Source: JAIBJN01 sp963842305
GTDB lineage: Bacteria; Actinomycetota; Thermoleophilia; Gaiellales; Gaiellaceae
Direction of reading: 5' to 3'
NCBI GenBank assembly: GCA_963842305.1
Contig: CAWJFW010000005.1
Coordinates: forward strand, 1-64,000
DNA: 64,000 bases
The notes under the pieces are model-generated. The model was given only the letters and a program-made list of their open reading frames with translations. It did not search any database and had not been told where the DNA came from. The position numbers and the translations under genes were made by a program. Positions 27,382 to 35,330 of the stretch are shown piece by piece (positions within the stretch are counted from its first letter, which is position 1; every line of letters starts with the position of its first letter).

Positions 27382-28212
27382 CGCCTGCCGACCGCAGGAT
27401 CGGAGAGCGCTTCGGGCGACGTCGCCCATCCGCTCGAAACGGGCGCCGGCTTCGAGGCAGTGCTCCACGAAGCGTCCGAGCATCGCCACCCGGTGTCCGC
27501 GTCCGATCACCTGCGGGTGCATCGTCACCGTGAGGATCCCGCCGTCCACGTTCGCGTCCATCCAGTCGAACTCCGCCTGCCAGATCTCGAGCACGTCGCT
27601 CGGTGTCGCACCGCCCTTTCGGTACGGGTCGAAGTTGAACTGAAAGTGCACCCAGTCGTCGAGCTCGAAGCAGAGAGGAAGCTCCCACACTCTCGAGTCG
27701 CGGCCACGCTCGAGCGGGACGCCGCGCGCCACCTTGTCGCCGATGCGCGGGTGGAACGGCCTGTAGTCGTCGGTCATGAGACTCGAGTCGTAGAGGAACC
27801 CGAGCTCCTCGACGAAGGCGAGGGTGGAGTCCGAGAGATCCGCCGACGGAGCCCGGAAGCCGAGCGGGGTGACGCCGATCGACTCGAGCACGTTCCAGGC
27901 GCGCTCCATGTCGGCCCGCTCCTCGTCCGGCGTCTGCAGGCTCGGATCGATGTGGGCGTAGGAGTGGTGGGCGACCTCGTGCCCCGCCTCCAGGATCGAG
28001 GCGGTCTCGGCGGGAAACGACTCGACCGTATGGCCGGGGACGAAGAACGTCGCGTGGAGGTCGCGCTCGTCCAGGAAGCGCAGGATCCGCGGGACGCCGA
28101 CGCGCGCTCCGTACTCGCCCCGGTTGAGCATCGCCGGAGTGACGCGGTCGTAGGCGAGCCACACCGAGAGCGCGTCGAAGTCGAAGCTCAGGCAGATCGT
28201 GCTCCGGGGCAC
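27378..28212 (-). CDS. Polysaccharide deacetylase (NodB homology), apparent C-terminal frameshift
   Basis: NodB-family deacetylase acting on N-acetylated sugars or related amides. ICLSFDFDALSVW carries the first metal Asp region, AHHSYAHIDPSL the His pair and VTPLGFRAPS the following motif; TVTMHPQVIGRG is the late His motif. The uninterrupted frame runs on to 26932 (426 aa) through nonsense antisense to the cupredoxin gene. Removing one A near 27411 (CCCGAAGCG) gives the natural end VARALSDPAVGRR and a stop at 27378, making 277 aa. GTG start with TAGCAT six nt upstream. Confidence 0.85.
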
Positions 28213-28218
28213 GACGAG

Positions 28219-28224
28219 ATGCTA
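28219..28224 (-). promoter_or_regulatory. -10 box of leaderless polysaccharide deacetylase gene
   Basis: TAGCAT read on the minus strand lies 6 nt before the GTG start at 28212, the spacing expected when transcription begins at the start codon. It sits back-to-back with the groES -10 box. Confidence 0.5.
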
Positions 28225-28236
28225 TTCGAGGATGCC

Positions 28237-28242
28237 TACAAT
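28237..28242 (+). promoter_or_regulatory. -10 box of leaderless groES-like gene
   Basis: TACAAT lies 6 nt before the ATG at 28249 with no ribosome site between, as expected for a leaderless mRNA. Confidence 0.55.
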
Positions 28243-28248
28243 CAGTCC

Positions 28249-28536
28249 ATGGAAGATCCGGCTCCGCTGACCATCACACTCGAGCCCCTCGACGACCACC
28301 TGATCGTCGAGCCGGTCGACGAGGACGTGGAGACCCGCACGGGGCTGATCATCCCGCAGAGTGCTGAGGCTGGTTGCTGGACGGGCATCGTCACCGCCGT
28401 CGGCACCGAGGCACACGGCGTCGACCCGGGCGACAAGGTCCTCTTTCCCAAGGATGCGGGCTACGACGTCAGGCTCGGCGGAGTCGCCTGCAAGGTCCTG
28501 AACCGGCGCGAGCTCATCGCCCGGGTGCACGACTAG
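28249..28536 (+). CDS. groES: GroES-type co-chaperonin
   Basis: 95-aa GroES-family protein. TITLEPLDDHLIVEPVDED opens the beta-barrel, the mobile-loop region reads TRTGLIIPQSAE, and the C-terminal GDKVLFPKDAGYDVRLGG plus CKVLNRRELIARV strand is typical. It caps the GroEL folding chamber. No groEL lies in the window, so this is an orphan copy. Its last 23 nt overlap the end of the convergent MMPL gene. Confidence 0.88.
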   Translation: MEDPAPLTITLEPLDDHLIVEPVDEDVETRTGLIIPQSAEAGCWTGIVTAVGTEAHGVDPGDKVLFPKDAGYDVRLGGVACKVLNRRELIARVHD

Positions 28537-30703
28537 CCGACCGTCCCGCGGCCGGGCGTCCCGGCCAGGTGCCCGCGTCGCCGAACAGCGTCACGAGGGC
28601 GGGGATCAGCACGGGTCGGACGACGAAGGTCTCGAGGAGGACTCCGACGGCCATCATGAAGGCAAGCTCGCGGAATCCGTCGATGGGGACGATCGCGAGC
28701 ATGGCGAAGGACGCGGCCAGCGCGATGCCTGCGACGCTGATCGATCGCGACGCGCGTGGCGCGGCGACGGCGATCGCCTCGCGCAACGGGCGGCGATCGG
28801 CCTCCTGCCAGATCCGCCCGGCGACGAAGACGTTGTAGTCGGACCCGAGCGAGACAAGGAGCACTCCGGCCGCGAAAGGGACGTAGTAGGTGAGGTCGCT
28901 GTGGCCCAAAAGCCCCTGGAAGACGTACGTGGTCAGCCCGAGCGTCGCCGCGACTGAGAGGACGCTGGCCGCGAGCAGGTAGAGCGGTGCGACGAGCGCC
29001 CGGAGGAACAGGGCGAGCAGGACGAAGTTGAGCGCGAGCACGACGGCGCCGACGAGCGCCGAGCTGTCGACGATCGTCTTCACGGTGTCGGACGCGACCG
29101 CTGTCTGGCCGGTGAGCGAGGCGTCGGTGGCGGCCAGGCCGGCCTCGTGGAGGATGGCCGGCAGCTGTGCGTCGAGCTCGCGCGACGTCTTGATCGCCTC
29201 GGAGTCGAGCGGGGACGCGTCAAGGATCGCCACGAGCCTCGCGGCATTGCCGTCTTCCGAGACGAAGACGTCCGCAGGCGCGTCAGCCGGCTGCTCTCGG
29301 GGACCGATCACCCCGGCGACGCCGGGCACTCCTTCGACGCCTTCCTCGACGCGCGCAAGACCCTCCTGCTCCTGCCCGACCCCGGCCCCTTCGAGGAGCA
29401 CGATCGTGGGCGCCAGCACCCCGGCGGCGAAACCGCGGTCGGCGGCGACTGCGGCTTGCTGAACCTCCGAATCCGGCGGCAGGCCGCTTCCGAGCCTGAG
29501 CCCGAGCTCGGTTTCCCGCACTCCCGAAGCCGCGGCGAGGAGGACTGCCACGGTCAGGAGAGCCACGAGCGCCGCCACCGGTCGGGATGTGAGCGAGGCG
29601 GTCAGCGCCGAGCGCACGCGTGAAGGGCGGTCGGCGTCGGCAGGGATCTCGTCCCCGGGGGTGAGGGACGGCCAGAAGACCATCCTCCCGAAGAGCCCGA
29701 GGGCCGCCGGCACGAACGTGATCGAGACGGCAAGCGCCACACCCGCCGTTAGCCCGAGGGCGGGGCCGAAGGCGCGGAAGAACTCCAGCTCGCCGACGAC
29801 GAGCGCGAACGTTCCTGCGACCACGATCAGACCCGCGGTCGCGACGATCGGTGCCACGGCGGTGGTGGAGCGTCGAGCCGCTTCCACCCTGCCCGCGCCC
29901 TGCGCGAGCTCGCGCCGACATGCCGAGAGGAAGAAGATTGTGTAGTCGGTGACGATTCCGAGCGTGAGGGCGACGACGAGCGGCTCGACCTCTTGTGGGA
30001 TCGTCGCCCCGAAAAGCTCGCCGACCCACGGGATGATCCCCCGCGCGACGAGGAATGCGATGCCTGACGCGACCAGGGTCAGGAGGGGAGCGCCGAAGGC
30101 GCGATAGGTCAGCCCGACCACGAGCGCGATCGCGAGCACCGTTCCCAGCTCGACGAATGGCAGCGCGTCTTCGATTTCCTCGAACTGGGCGATCCGCGCC
30201 GGGCCGGGGCCCGTGACGCCCGCGAAGTGCTCACCTTCGCTGCGATCGGCGTAATCGTTCGCGAGCGCGACCTTGGCGGACAGGCTCACGTCTGGAGGGA
30301 AGAAGAGGTGGGTGACGGCGGTCGTCCCGTCCTCCTCCGAGCCCGGGAAAAGCTCCTTCGTGTTCAGGATCGGGAGCGCGAAGCGAATCTCGTCGCCGCT
30401 CCCTTCCTGGGTCGTGGCGTCGACGGCTCGCCGGACGATCGCCTCCTGCGTCGTCGCCGAGAAGCCGTTCGGGTCGCGTTCGACCACCGCCGTGTCGGCC
30501 GTGAGAGGAACGTCGAAGAGCTGTTGCGAGCGCTCGCCGGCGTCGATCGCCGGAGAGTCTTCGGGCAGCAGGCCGCCGAGCTCGAGTGCCTCGCCCGAGC
30601 CGAGGCCGGGGAGATAGATCGTCGTCGCGGCGGCGGCGGCGATCCACGCCGCGACAACGAGATAGCGAAGCCGGACCACGGTTGCTGCGAACACCCTCGG
30701 CAC
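28514..30703 (-). CDS. MMPL/RND-family transporter
   Basis: 729-aa exporter with two six-helix halves, each preceded by a large extracytoplasmic loop. Typical elements are the first helix VRLRYLVVAAWIAAAAA, LGIVTDYTIFFLSACRREL in the first half and SLGSDYNVFVAGRIW in the second (the conserved Asp-Tyr pair of proton relay). Unlike the MMPL gene at the start of the window it lacks the coiled-coil insert. The start is GTG, 80 nt from the divergent Ku gene. Substrate unknown, likely hydrophobic. Confidence 0.88.
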   Translation of the reverse strand: MPRVFAATVVRLRYLVVAAWIAAAAATTIYLPGLGSGEALELGGLLPEDSPAIDAGERSQQLFDVPLTADTAVVERDPNGFSATTQEAIVRRAVDATTQEGSGDEIRFALPILNTKELFPGSEEDGTTAVTHLFFPPDVSLSAKVALANDYADRSEGEHFAGVTGPGPARIAQFEEIEDALPFVELGTVLAIALVVGLTYRAFGAPLLTLVASGIAFLVARGIIPWVGELFGATIPQEVEPLVVALTLGIVTDYTIFFLSACRRELAQGAGRVEAARRSTTAVAPIVATAGLIVVAGTFALVVGELEFFRAFGPALGLTAGVALAVSITFVPAALGLFGRMVFWPSLTPGDEIPADADRPSRVRSALTASLTSRPVAALVALLTVAVLLAAASGVRETELGLRLGSGLPPDSEVQQAAVAADRGFAAGVLAPTIVLLEGAGVGQEQEGLARVEEGVEGVPGVAGVIGPREQPADAPADVFVSEDGNAARLVAILDASPLDSEAIKTSRELDAQLPAILHEAGLAATDASLTGQTAVASDTVKTIVDSSALVGAVVLALNFVLLALFLRALVAPLYLLAASVLSVAATLGLTTYVFQGLLGHSDLTYYVPFAAGVLLVSLGSDYNVFVAGRIWQEADRRPLREAIAVAAPRASRSISVAGIALAASFAMLAIVPIDGFRELAFMMAVGVLLETFVVRPVLIPALVTLFGDAGTWPGRPAAGRSASRAPGR

Positions 30704-30783
30704 GGCAGGCTGTATGCCCCGAGCCTCGGAAGTTCATGCACGCACGTGTTTCGAGACCCGGCGAATGTGCAAGAAACTGGAGG

Positions 30784-31602
30784 ATGCGATCGATCTGGTC
30801 AGGCGCCATCGCGTTCGGGCTGGTGAGTGTGCCGGTGCGGATGGAGAGCGCCATCGAGGAGCACAAGCTCCATTTCAACTACGTCCACGAGCCGGACGGC
30901 GGCCGCATCGGCTACCAGAAGGTTTGCAAGGCCGAGGATGAAAAGCCCGTGCCCGAAGACGAGATCGTCAAGGCCTTCGAGGTGAGGAAGGGCAAGTGGG
31001 TGTACCTCGACGACGAGGATTTCGCGTCCGCGGCGCTCGAGAAGGCGCAGCGAACGATCGACATCCACGCCTTCGTCGAGGAAGGCGAGATCGACCCGGT
31101 CTACTTCGAGCGCTCCTTCCTCCTCACCCCGGCCGACGGGGGAGAGAAGGTCTACGCGCTCCTCGCCCGCGCCATGGAGGAGACAGGGCTGGCTGCCGTC
31201 GCCACCTTCGTCATGCGCGATCGGCAGCACCTGGCGTGTCTACGCGTTCGCGAGCGCGTGCTCCAGCTCGAGCGCATGCACTTCGCCGACGAGATCAGGC
31301 CGGCCAAGGGTCTCGCTCCGAAGGGCGTCCGTGTAGGGAAGGACGATCTCGACATGGCGGTCCAGCTCGTCAGGCGACTCGAGGGAGCCTTCGAGCCGAA
31401 GAAGTTCAAGGACACGTATCGAGACGCCCTCGTCAAGCTCATCCGCGCGAAGGAACGCGGCAAGACGGTCGAGGTCGCCGAACACGAAGCGGAGGCCGAC
31501 GAGCCGGTCGATCTCATGTCGGCCTTACGCGAAAGCGTTGCGGCGGCCAAGAAGTCGCGCGGCTCGGCGTCGAAGCGACGCCGCAGCAAGAAGGCTGCTT
31601 GA
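30784..31602 (+). CDS. ku: Ku DNA-end-binding protein
   Basis: 272-aa bacterial Ku, which forms a homodimeric ring on double-strand breaks and recruits LigD for end joining. MRSIWSGAIAFGLVSVPV is the canonical start; DDEDFASAALEKAQRTIDI and LRVRERVLQLERMHFADEI are core-domain motifs. The lysine/arginine-rich tail (KKSRGSASKRRRSKKAA) resembles DNA-binding extensions of actinobacterial Ku. The frame upstream of 30784 is non-coding. No ligD is in the window. Confidence 0.93.
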   Translation: MRSIWSGAIAFGLVSVPVRMESAIEEHKLHFNYVHEPDGGRIGYQKVCKAEDEKPVPEDEIVKAFEVRKGKWVYLDDEDFASAALEKAQRTIDIHAFVEEGEIDPVYFERSFLLTPADGGEKVYALLARAMEETGLAAVATFVMRDRQHLACLRVRERVLQLERMHFADEIRPAKGLAPKGVRVGKDDLDMAVQLVRRLEGAFEPKKFKDTYRDALVKLIRAKERGKTVEVAEHEAEADEPVDLMSALRESVAAAKKSRGSASKRRRSKKAA

Positions 31603-31608
31603 CCGGTG

Positions 31609-31944
31609 CTAGGCCCAGCCGAGCTCGCTCAGCCGGTCCTCGTCGATACCGAAGTGGTGGGCGATCTCGTGGACGACCGTGATCCGGATCTCCTCCTCCA
31701 ACACCTCGGGGTCGTCGCCAAATTCCTCCTCGAGCGGGATCCGATAGATGGCGATCTTGTCCGGAAGGACGCCGGCGTAGCTCTCGGCTCCGCGCTCGGT
31801 GAGCGGGATGCCGTGGTAGAGGCCGAAGAGGTCGGGGTCGTCCCGGTTTTCGTCCTCGACGACGATCTCCACGTTCGACATCGCCTCGCGGAGCTTCTCG
31901 GGCAGGGACTGGAGCGCCGCGCGAACATGCTCTTCGAACTCCAC
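31609..31944 (-). CDS. Small zincin-like metallopeptidase
   Basis: 111-aa member of the small zincin-like family (PF06262 type). The zinc motif is VVHEIAHHFGID (His92, Glu93, His96, Asp101). The remainder, with LFGLYHGIPLTER and IAIYRIPLEEEFG, matches the family in length and order. Function is unknown; some relatives act as anti-sigma factor or stress proteases. It follows argF by 8 nt on the same strand and is probably co-transcribed with it. Confidence 0.88.
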   Translation of the reverse strand: MEFEEHVRAALQSLPEKLREAMSNVEIVVEDENRDDPDLFGLYHGIPLTERGAESYAGVLPDKIAIYRIPLEEEFGDDPEVLEEEIRITVVHEIAHHFGIDEDRLSELGWA

Positions 31945-31952
31945 CGCGGCGC

Positions 31953-32891
31953 CTAGCGGATCACGAGCGCCATCAACGCCTTCTGGGCGTGGAGGCGGTT
32001 TTCCGCCTGATCCCAGACTGCGGAGCGCTCGCCGTAGAGCACGTCTTCCGTGATCTCCTGGCCGTAGTGCGCGGGCAGGCAGTGGAGGACGATTGCACGC
32101 TCGCTGGCGAGCGCCACCAGGTCGTCGTCGATCCCGTAGCCCTCGAGGTCGCCCAGACGCTGTTCCGTCTCGTCGTCCTGGCCCATGCTCGTCCAGACGT
32201 CCGTATAGAGGACGTCGGCGTCGGTCGCCGCCGCGCGCGCATCGTCGGTGAGCTCGACGGCGGTGCCCTTGGCCTCGGCGGCCTCACGCGCCCAGCCGAC
32301 CACTTCGTCCGACGGTGCGTAGCCTGACGGAGTCGCCGCGACGAAGTCCATGCCGAGCTTCGCGCAGGCGACCATCAACGAGTGGCAGACGTTGTTGCCG
32401 TCGCCGAGGTAGGCGACCCGGACGTCCTCGAAGCCGCCGAGCCGCTCGCGGATCGTCATCACGTCGGCAAGCGCCTGGCACGGATGGAACTCGTCCGTGA
32501 GTCCGTTGATAACGGGGATGTCGGCGTGCTCGGCGAGCTCGTCGACGTCCGCCTGCTCGAACGTCCTGATCATGATCCCGTCGAGGTAGCGCGAGAGCAC
32601 GACCGCCGTGTCCTTGATCGTCTCGCCCCGGCCGAGCTGCAGGTCGCCGGCCGCGAGGTAGAGGCCGGTCCCTCCGAGCTGGGCGATTCCGACCTCGAAG
32701 CTCACGCGCGTGCGCGTCGACGGCTTCTGGAAGATCATCCCGACGCTCCGCCCTTCGAGCAGCCGGTGGGGGATCCGCTCGCGCTGGCGTGCCTTCAACC
32801 GGTCGGCGTGATCGAGGACGAGCATGAGTTCGTCGCTCTCCCAGTCGTTGACGCGGAGGAAGTCGCGGCCCTTCAGGTGGACGGGAATCAC
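31953..32891 (-). CDS. argF: Ornithine carbamoyltransferase
   Basis: 312-aa enzyme transferring carbamoyl from carbamoyl phosphate to ornithine to give citrulline. Motifs: STRTR (58-62) for carbamoyl phosphate, HPCQ (136-139), the DVWTSMGQ SMG-loop for ornithine, and HCLP (270-273). I place the start at the GTG at 32891 (VIPVHLKGRDFL) because a TAGGAT box lies 7 nt upstream; a longer frame to 32957 adds unconserved residues. Near carbamate kinase, so it may act in catabolic citrulline use as well as arginine synthesis. Confidence 0.92.
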   Translation of the reverse strand: MIPVHLKGRDFLRVNDWESDELMLVLDHADRLKARQRERIPHRLLEGRSVGMIFQKPSTRTRVSFEVGIAQLGGTGLYLAAGDLQLGRGETIKDTAVVLSRYLDGIMIRTFEQADVDELAEHADIPVINGLTDEFHPCQALADVMTIRERLGGFEDVRVAYLGDGNNVCHSLMVACAKLGMDFVAATPSGYAPSDEVVGWAREAAEAKGTAVELTDDARAAATDADVLYTDVWTSMGQDDETEQRLGDLEGYGIDDDLVALASERAIVLHCLPAHYGQEITEDVLYGERSAVWDQAENRLHAQKALMALVIR

Positions 32892-32898
32892 GACGGCA

Positions 32899-32904
32899 AT
32901 CCTA
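32899..32904 (-). promoter_or_regulatory. -10 box of leaderless argF
   Basis: TAGGAT on the minus strand, 7 nt before the GTG start of argF. It supports the shorter argF start. The remaining bases to 33055 hold no convincing gene. Confidence 0.5.
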
Positions 32905-33055
32905 TGCGTCCCAGTGATGCCGAATGCCCGGCTGGAGCTGATTCCCGCCGGTGGCACCGGTCCGACATCCGCACCCCGGAGCTCGTCAACCCGCTGCTGG
33001 TGGACTTCCTCCTCGGCCCGTCGTCGGGCGTCGGCAATGCGGCGGACAGCCCCCT

Positions 33056-33970
33056 CTAGGCGCCCGGCAGCTTCCGAACTCTTGTCCCGGCCTCACCGCT
33101 CCCGACGGCTTCGGCGCTCGTGATCAGCGCCTCGCCGCCGGTCTGCTCGACGAACGCGAATGCCGCCTCGACCTTTGGACGCATGCTGCCTGCCGGGAGG
33201 ACCTCCAAGAGCGCCGCGTCGCGCTCCGGGCTCAGCTCGGCGAACGGCTCGCCGCTGCCACCGTCGCCGCCGAAGTCCCGGTAGACGCCCGGCACCTGCG
33301 TGAGGATCACGAGTCGCTCGGCACCCAGGCCGACGGCGAGGAGCGCCGACGCGTGATCCTTGTCGATGACCGCGTCGATCCCGTCGAAGGCGCGCCCGCG
33401 CCGGACGACCGGGATGCCCCCGCCTCCGACCGCCACGACGAGCTGTCCCGCTTCGAGGAGCGTCCGCACCGCGTCGAGCTCGATCACCTCGAGCGGGCGC
33501 GGGGAGGGCACGACGCGCCGCCACCCCCGTCCGGGTTCCTCCGTGAGCGTCCAGCCACGCTCCTGCTCGAGCTCGCGCGCCCGGTCGCCGGCGTAGTGCG
33601 GTCCGATGGGCTTCGTCGGGTTCTGAAACGCCTGGTCGTCCGGATCGACGGCGACGTGGGTGACGACGACCGTCACCGGCCGCGCGACCGCGGCGAGGAG
33701 CTCGGCTGCCGCGAGCGCTCCGATCTCGGCCTGGGTCTGCGCGACCGCGACCCACAGCGGAAGCGGCGGTGCCTCCGCCGTGCCGAGCTCCTGGCGCAGG
33801 AGCTCGTTCCCGACCTGCGGCCCGTTCCCGTGCGTGACGACGACCTCGCCCTCGAGCAGGGGCGCCGCCGCCGCGAACGTCGCGGCGAGGTTGGCGCGGT
33901 GCTCGGCAGCGGTACCGCGCTCCCCCGGCCGCAGGAGCGCGTTTCCGCCCAGCGCGAGGACGGTCAACAT
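33056..33970 (-). CDS. arcC: Carbamate kinase
   Basis: 304-aa amino-acid-kinase-fold enzyme that makes ATP from carbamoyl phosphate and ADP. Features: LALGGNALLRPGE start, VVTHGNGPQVGNELL, NPTKPIGPHY, WRRVVPSPRPLEV and VAVGGGGIPVV, DKDHASALLA. All key loops are intact. It is 19 nt after the cDPGS-like gene on the same strand and 165 nt before argF, suggesting catabolic breakdown of a carbamoyl compound with energy capture. Confidence 0.93.
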   Translation of the reverse strand: MLTVLALGGNALLRPGERGTAAEHRANLAATFAAAAPLLEGEVVVTHGNGPQVGNELLRQELGTAEAPPLPLWVAVAQTQAEIGALAAAELLAAVARPVTVVVTHVAVDPDDQAFQNPTKPIGPHYAGDRARELEQERGWTLTEEPGRGWRRVVPSPRPLEVIELDAVRTLLEAGQLVVAVGGGGIPVVRRGRAFDGIDAVIDKDHASALLAVGLGAERLVILTQVPGVYRDFGGDGGSGEPFAELSPERDAALLEVLPAGSMRPKVEAAFAFVEQTGGEALITSAEAVGSGEAGTRVRKLPGA

Positions 33971-33989
33971 TGGCGGGAAGCGTTCCCGG

Positions 33990-35330
33990 CTAGGTCAACG
34001 CCGCCGCCGACGCGGTGATGCCATGTGCCTCGAGGAGCTCCGCGAGCGTCGGCTCGCCGAGCTCCTGGAGCCTGTAGGTGACCCGGAGGGCCGGCTTGTC
34101 GATGGTGATCACGCGCCGCAGGTCGATCGGCGTGCCGATGAGGACGAGGTCCGCGTCGGAGCGGGCGATCGTCTCCCGCAGCTCCTCCATCTGCTTGCGC
34201 CCGTAGCCCATTGCCGGCAGCAGTTCGCTGACGTGCGGATACGCGGCGAACGTCTTCTCGATCGAGCCGACCGCGAACGGACGCGGGTCCACGAGCGCCG
34301 CCGCCCCGTGCTGCTTTGCAGCGAGGACCGCGGCGCCGTAGCTCATCTCGCCGTGCGTCAGCGTCGGCCCGTCCTCGATCGCCAGCACGCGCCGGCCACG
34401 GATCTCGTCGGTGCGCCCGTCCTCGACGTGGAACGGCGACGCTGCGAGGACGACCTCCGAACGGGGGTTCACGCGGTGGATCGAGTCGAGCACGGCGTCG
34501 ATGCCCTCCGGCGGCGCGGTGTCCGTCTTGTTGACGACGCACACGTCCGCCATGCGCAGGTTCGTCTCGCCGGGGTGGTAGCGGAGCTCGTGGCCTGGCC
34601 GATGAGGGTCGCAGACGACGATGTGCAGATCGGGCTTGACGAAGGGCGTGTCGTTGTTGCCGCCGTCCCAGACGATGACGTCCGCCTCCTCCTCGGCGCG
34701 CGAGAGGATGGCCGCGTAGTCGATCCCGGCGAAGACGAGGTTCCCCTCGGCGAGATGCGGCTCGTACTCCTCGCGCTCCTCGATCGTGCAGTCCGCGGCG
34801 TCGAGGTCCTCGTAGCGCTCGAAGCGCTGGACGGCCTGCTTCGTCAGGTCGCCGTAGGGCATCGGGTGCCGAAGCACGGCGACGCGCTTGCCCGCCTCGC
34901 GGAGGAGGCCGGCGACGTACCGCGTGGTCTGGCTCTTGCCGGAGCCGGTCCGTACCGCGCAGACGGCGACGACGGGTTTCTCCGACGTGATCATCGTCGT
35001 CCGCGGGCCGAGGAGCGTGTAGTTCGCACCGGCCGCCATCGCCAGCGAGCCGACGTGCATGACGTGCTCGTGCGTCACGTCCGAGTAGGCGAAGACGACC
35101 TGATCCACGTCCTCCCGGCGCACGAGGTCGGCCAGCTCCTCCTCGGGGAAGATCGGAATCCCGTCCGGATAGCGCGAGCCGGCCAGGGCGGCCGGATAGA
35201 CGCGGCCCTCGATGTCCGGGATCTGGGTCGCCGTGAAGGCGACCACGTGCACGTCGTCGCTCCCGCGGTAGACGACGTTGAAGTTGTGGAAGTCGCGGCC
35301 GGCTGCGCCGGCGATGACGACCCGCCTCAT
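33990..35330 (-). CDS. Cyclic 2,3-diphosphoglycerate synthetase-like GTPase/ATPase
   Basis: 446-aa protein resembling archaeal cyclic 2,3-diphosphoglycerate synthetase. An N-terminal Rossmann-like part (RRVVIAGAAGRDFHNFN) precedes a P-loop domain with AVRTGSGKSQTTRYV (about 126-140), VIVWDGGNNDTPF and VCVVNKTD, a G-protein-like NKxD motif. Bacterial relatives are uncharacterised, and cyclic DPG is not known from Actinobacteria, so the real product is open. It overlaps the upstream peptidase gene by 4 nt and is followed by carbamate kinase. Confidence 0.82.
   Translation of the reverse strand: MRRVVIAGAAGRDFHNFNVVYRGSDDVHVVAFTATQIPDIEGRVYPAALAGSRYPDGIPIFPEEELADLVRREDVDQVVFAYSDVTHEHVMHVGSLAMAAGANYTLLGPRTTMITSEKPVVAVCAVRTGSGKSQTTRYVAGLLREAGKRVAVLRHPMPYGDLTKQAVQRFERYEDLDAADCTIEEREEYEPHLAEGNLVFAGIDYAAILSRAEEEADVIVWDGGNNDTPFVKPDLHIVVCDPHRPGHELRYHPGETNLRMADVCVVNKTDTAPPEGIDAVLDSIHRVNPRSEVVLAASPFHVEDGRTDEIRGRRVLAIEDGPTLTHGEMSYGAAVLAAKQHGAAALVDPRPFAVGSIEKTFAAYPHVSELLPAMGYGRKQMEELRETIARSDADLVLIGTPIDLRRVITIDKPALRVTYRLQELGEPTLAELLEAHGITASAAALT

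Noticed and set aside
32904..33059. Short plus-strand frame between argF and arcC
   Set aside because: No start signal, no recognisable features, and it overlaps the argF promoter.
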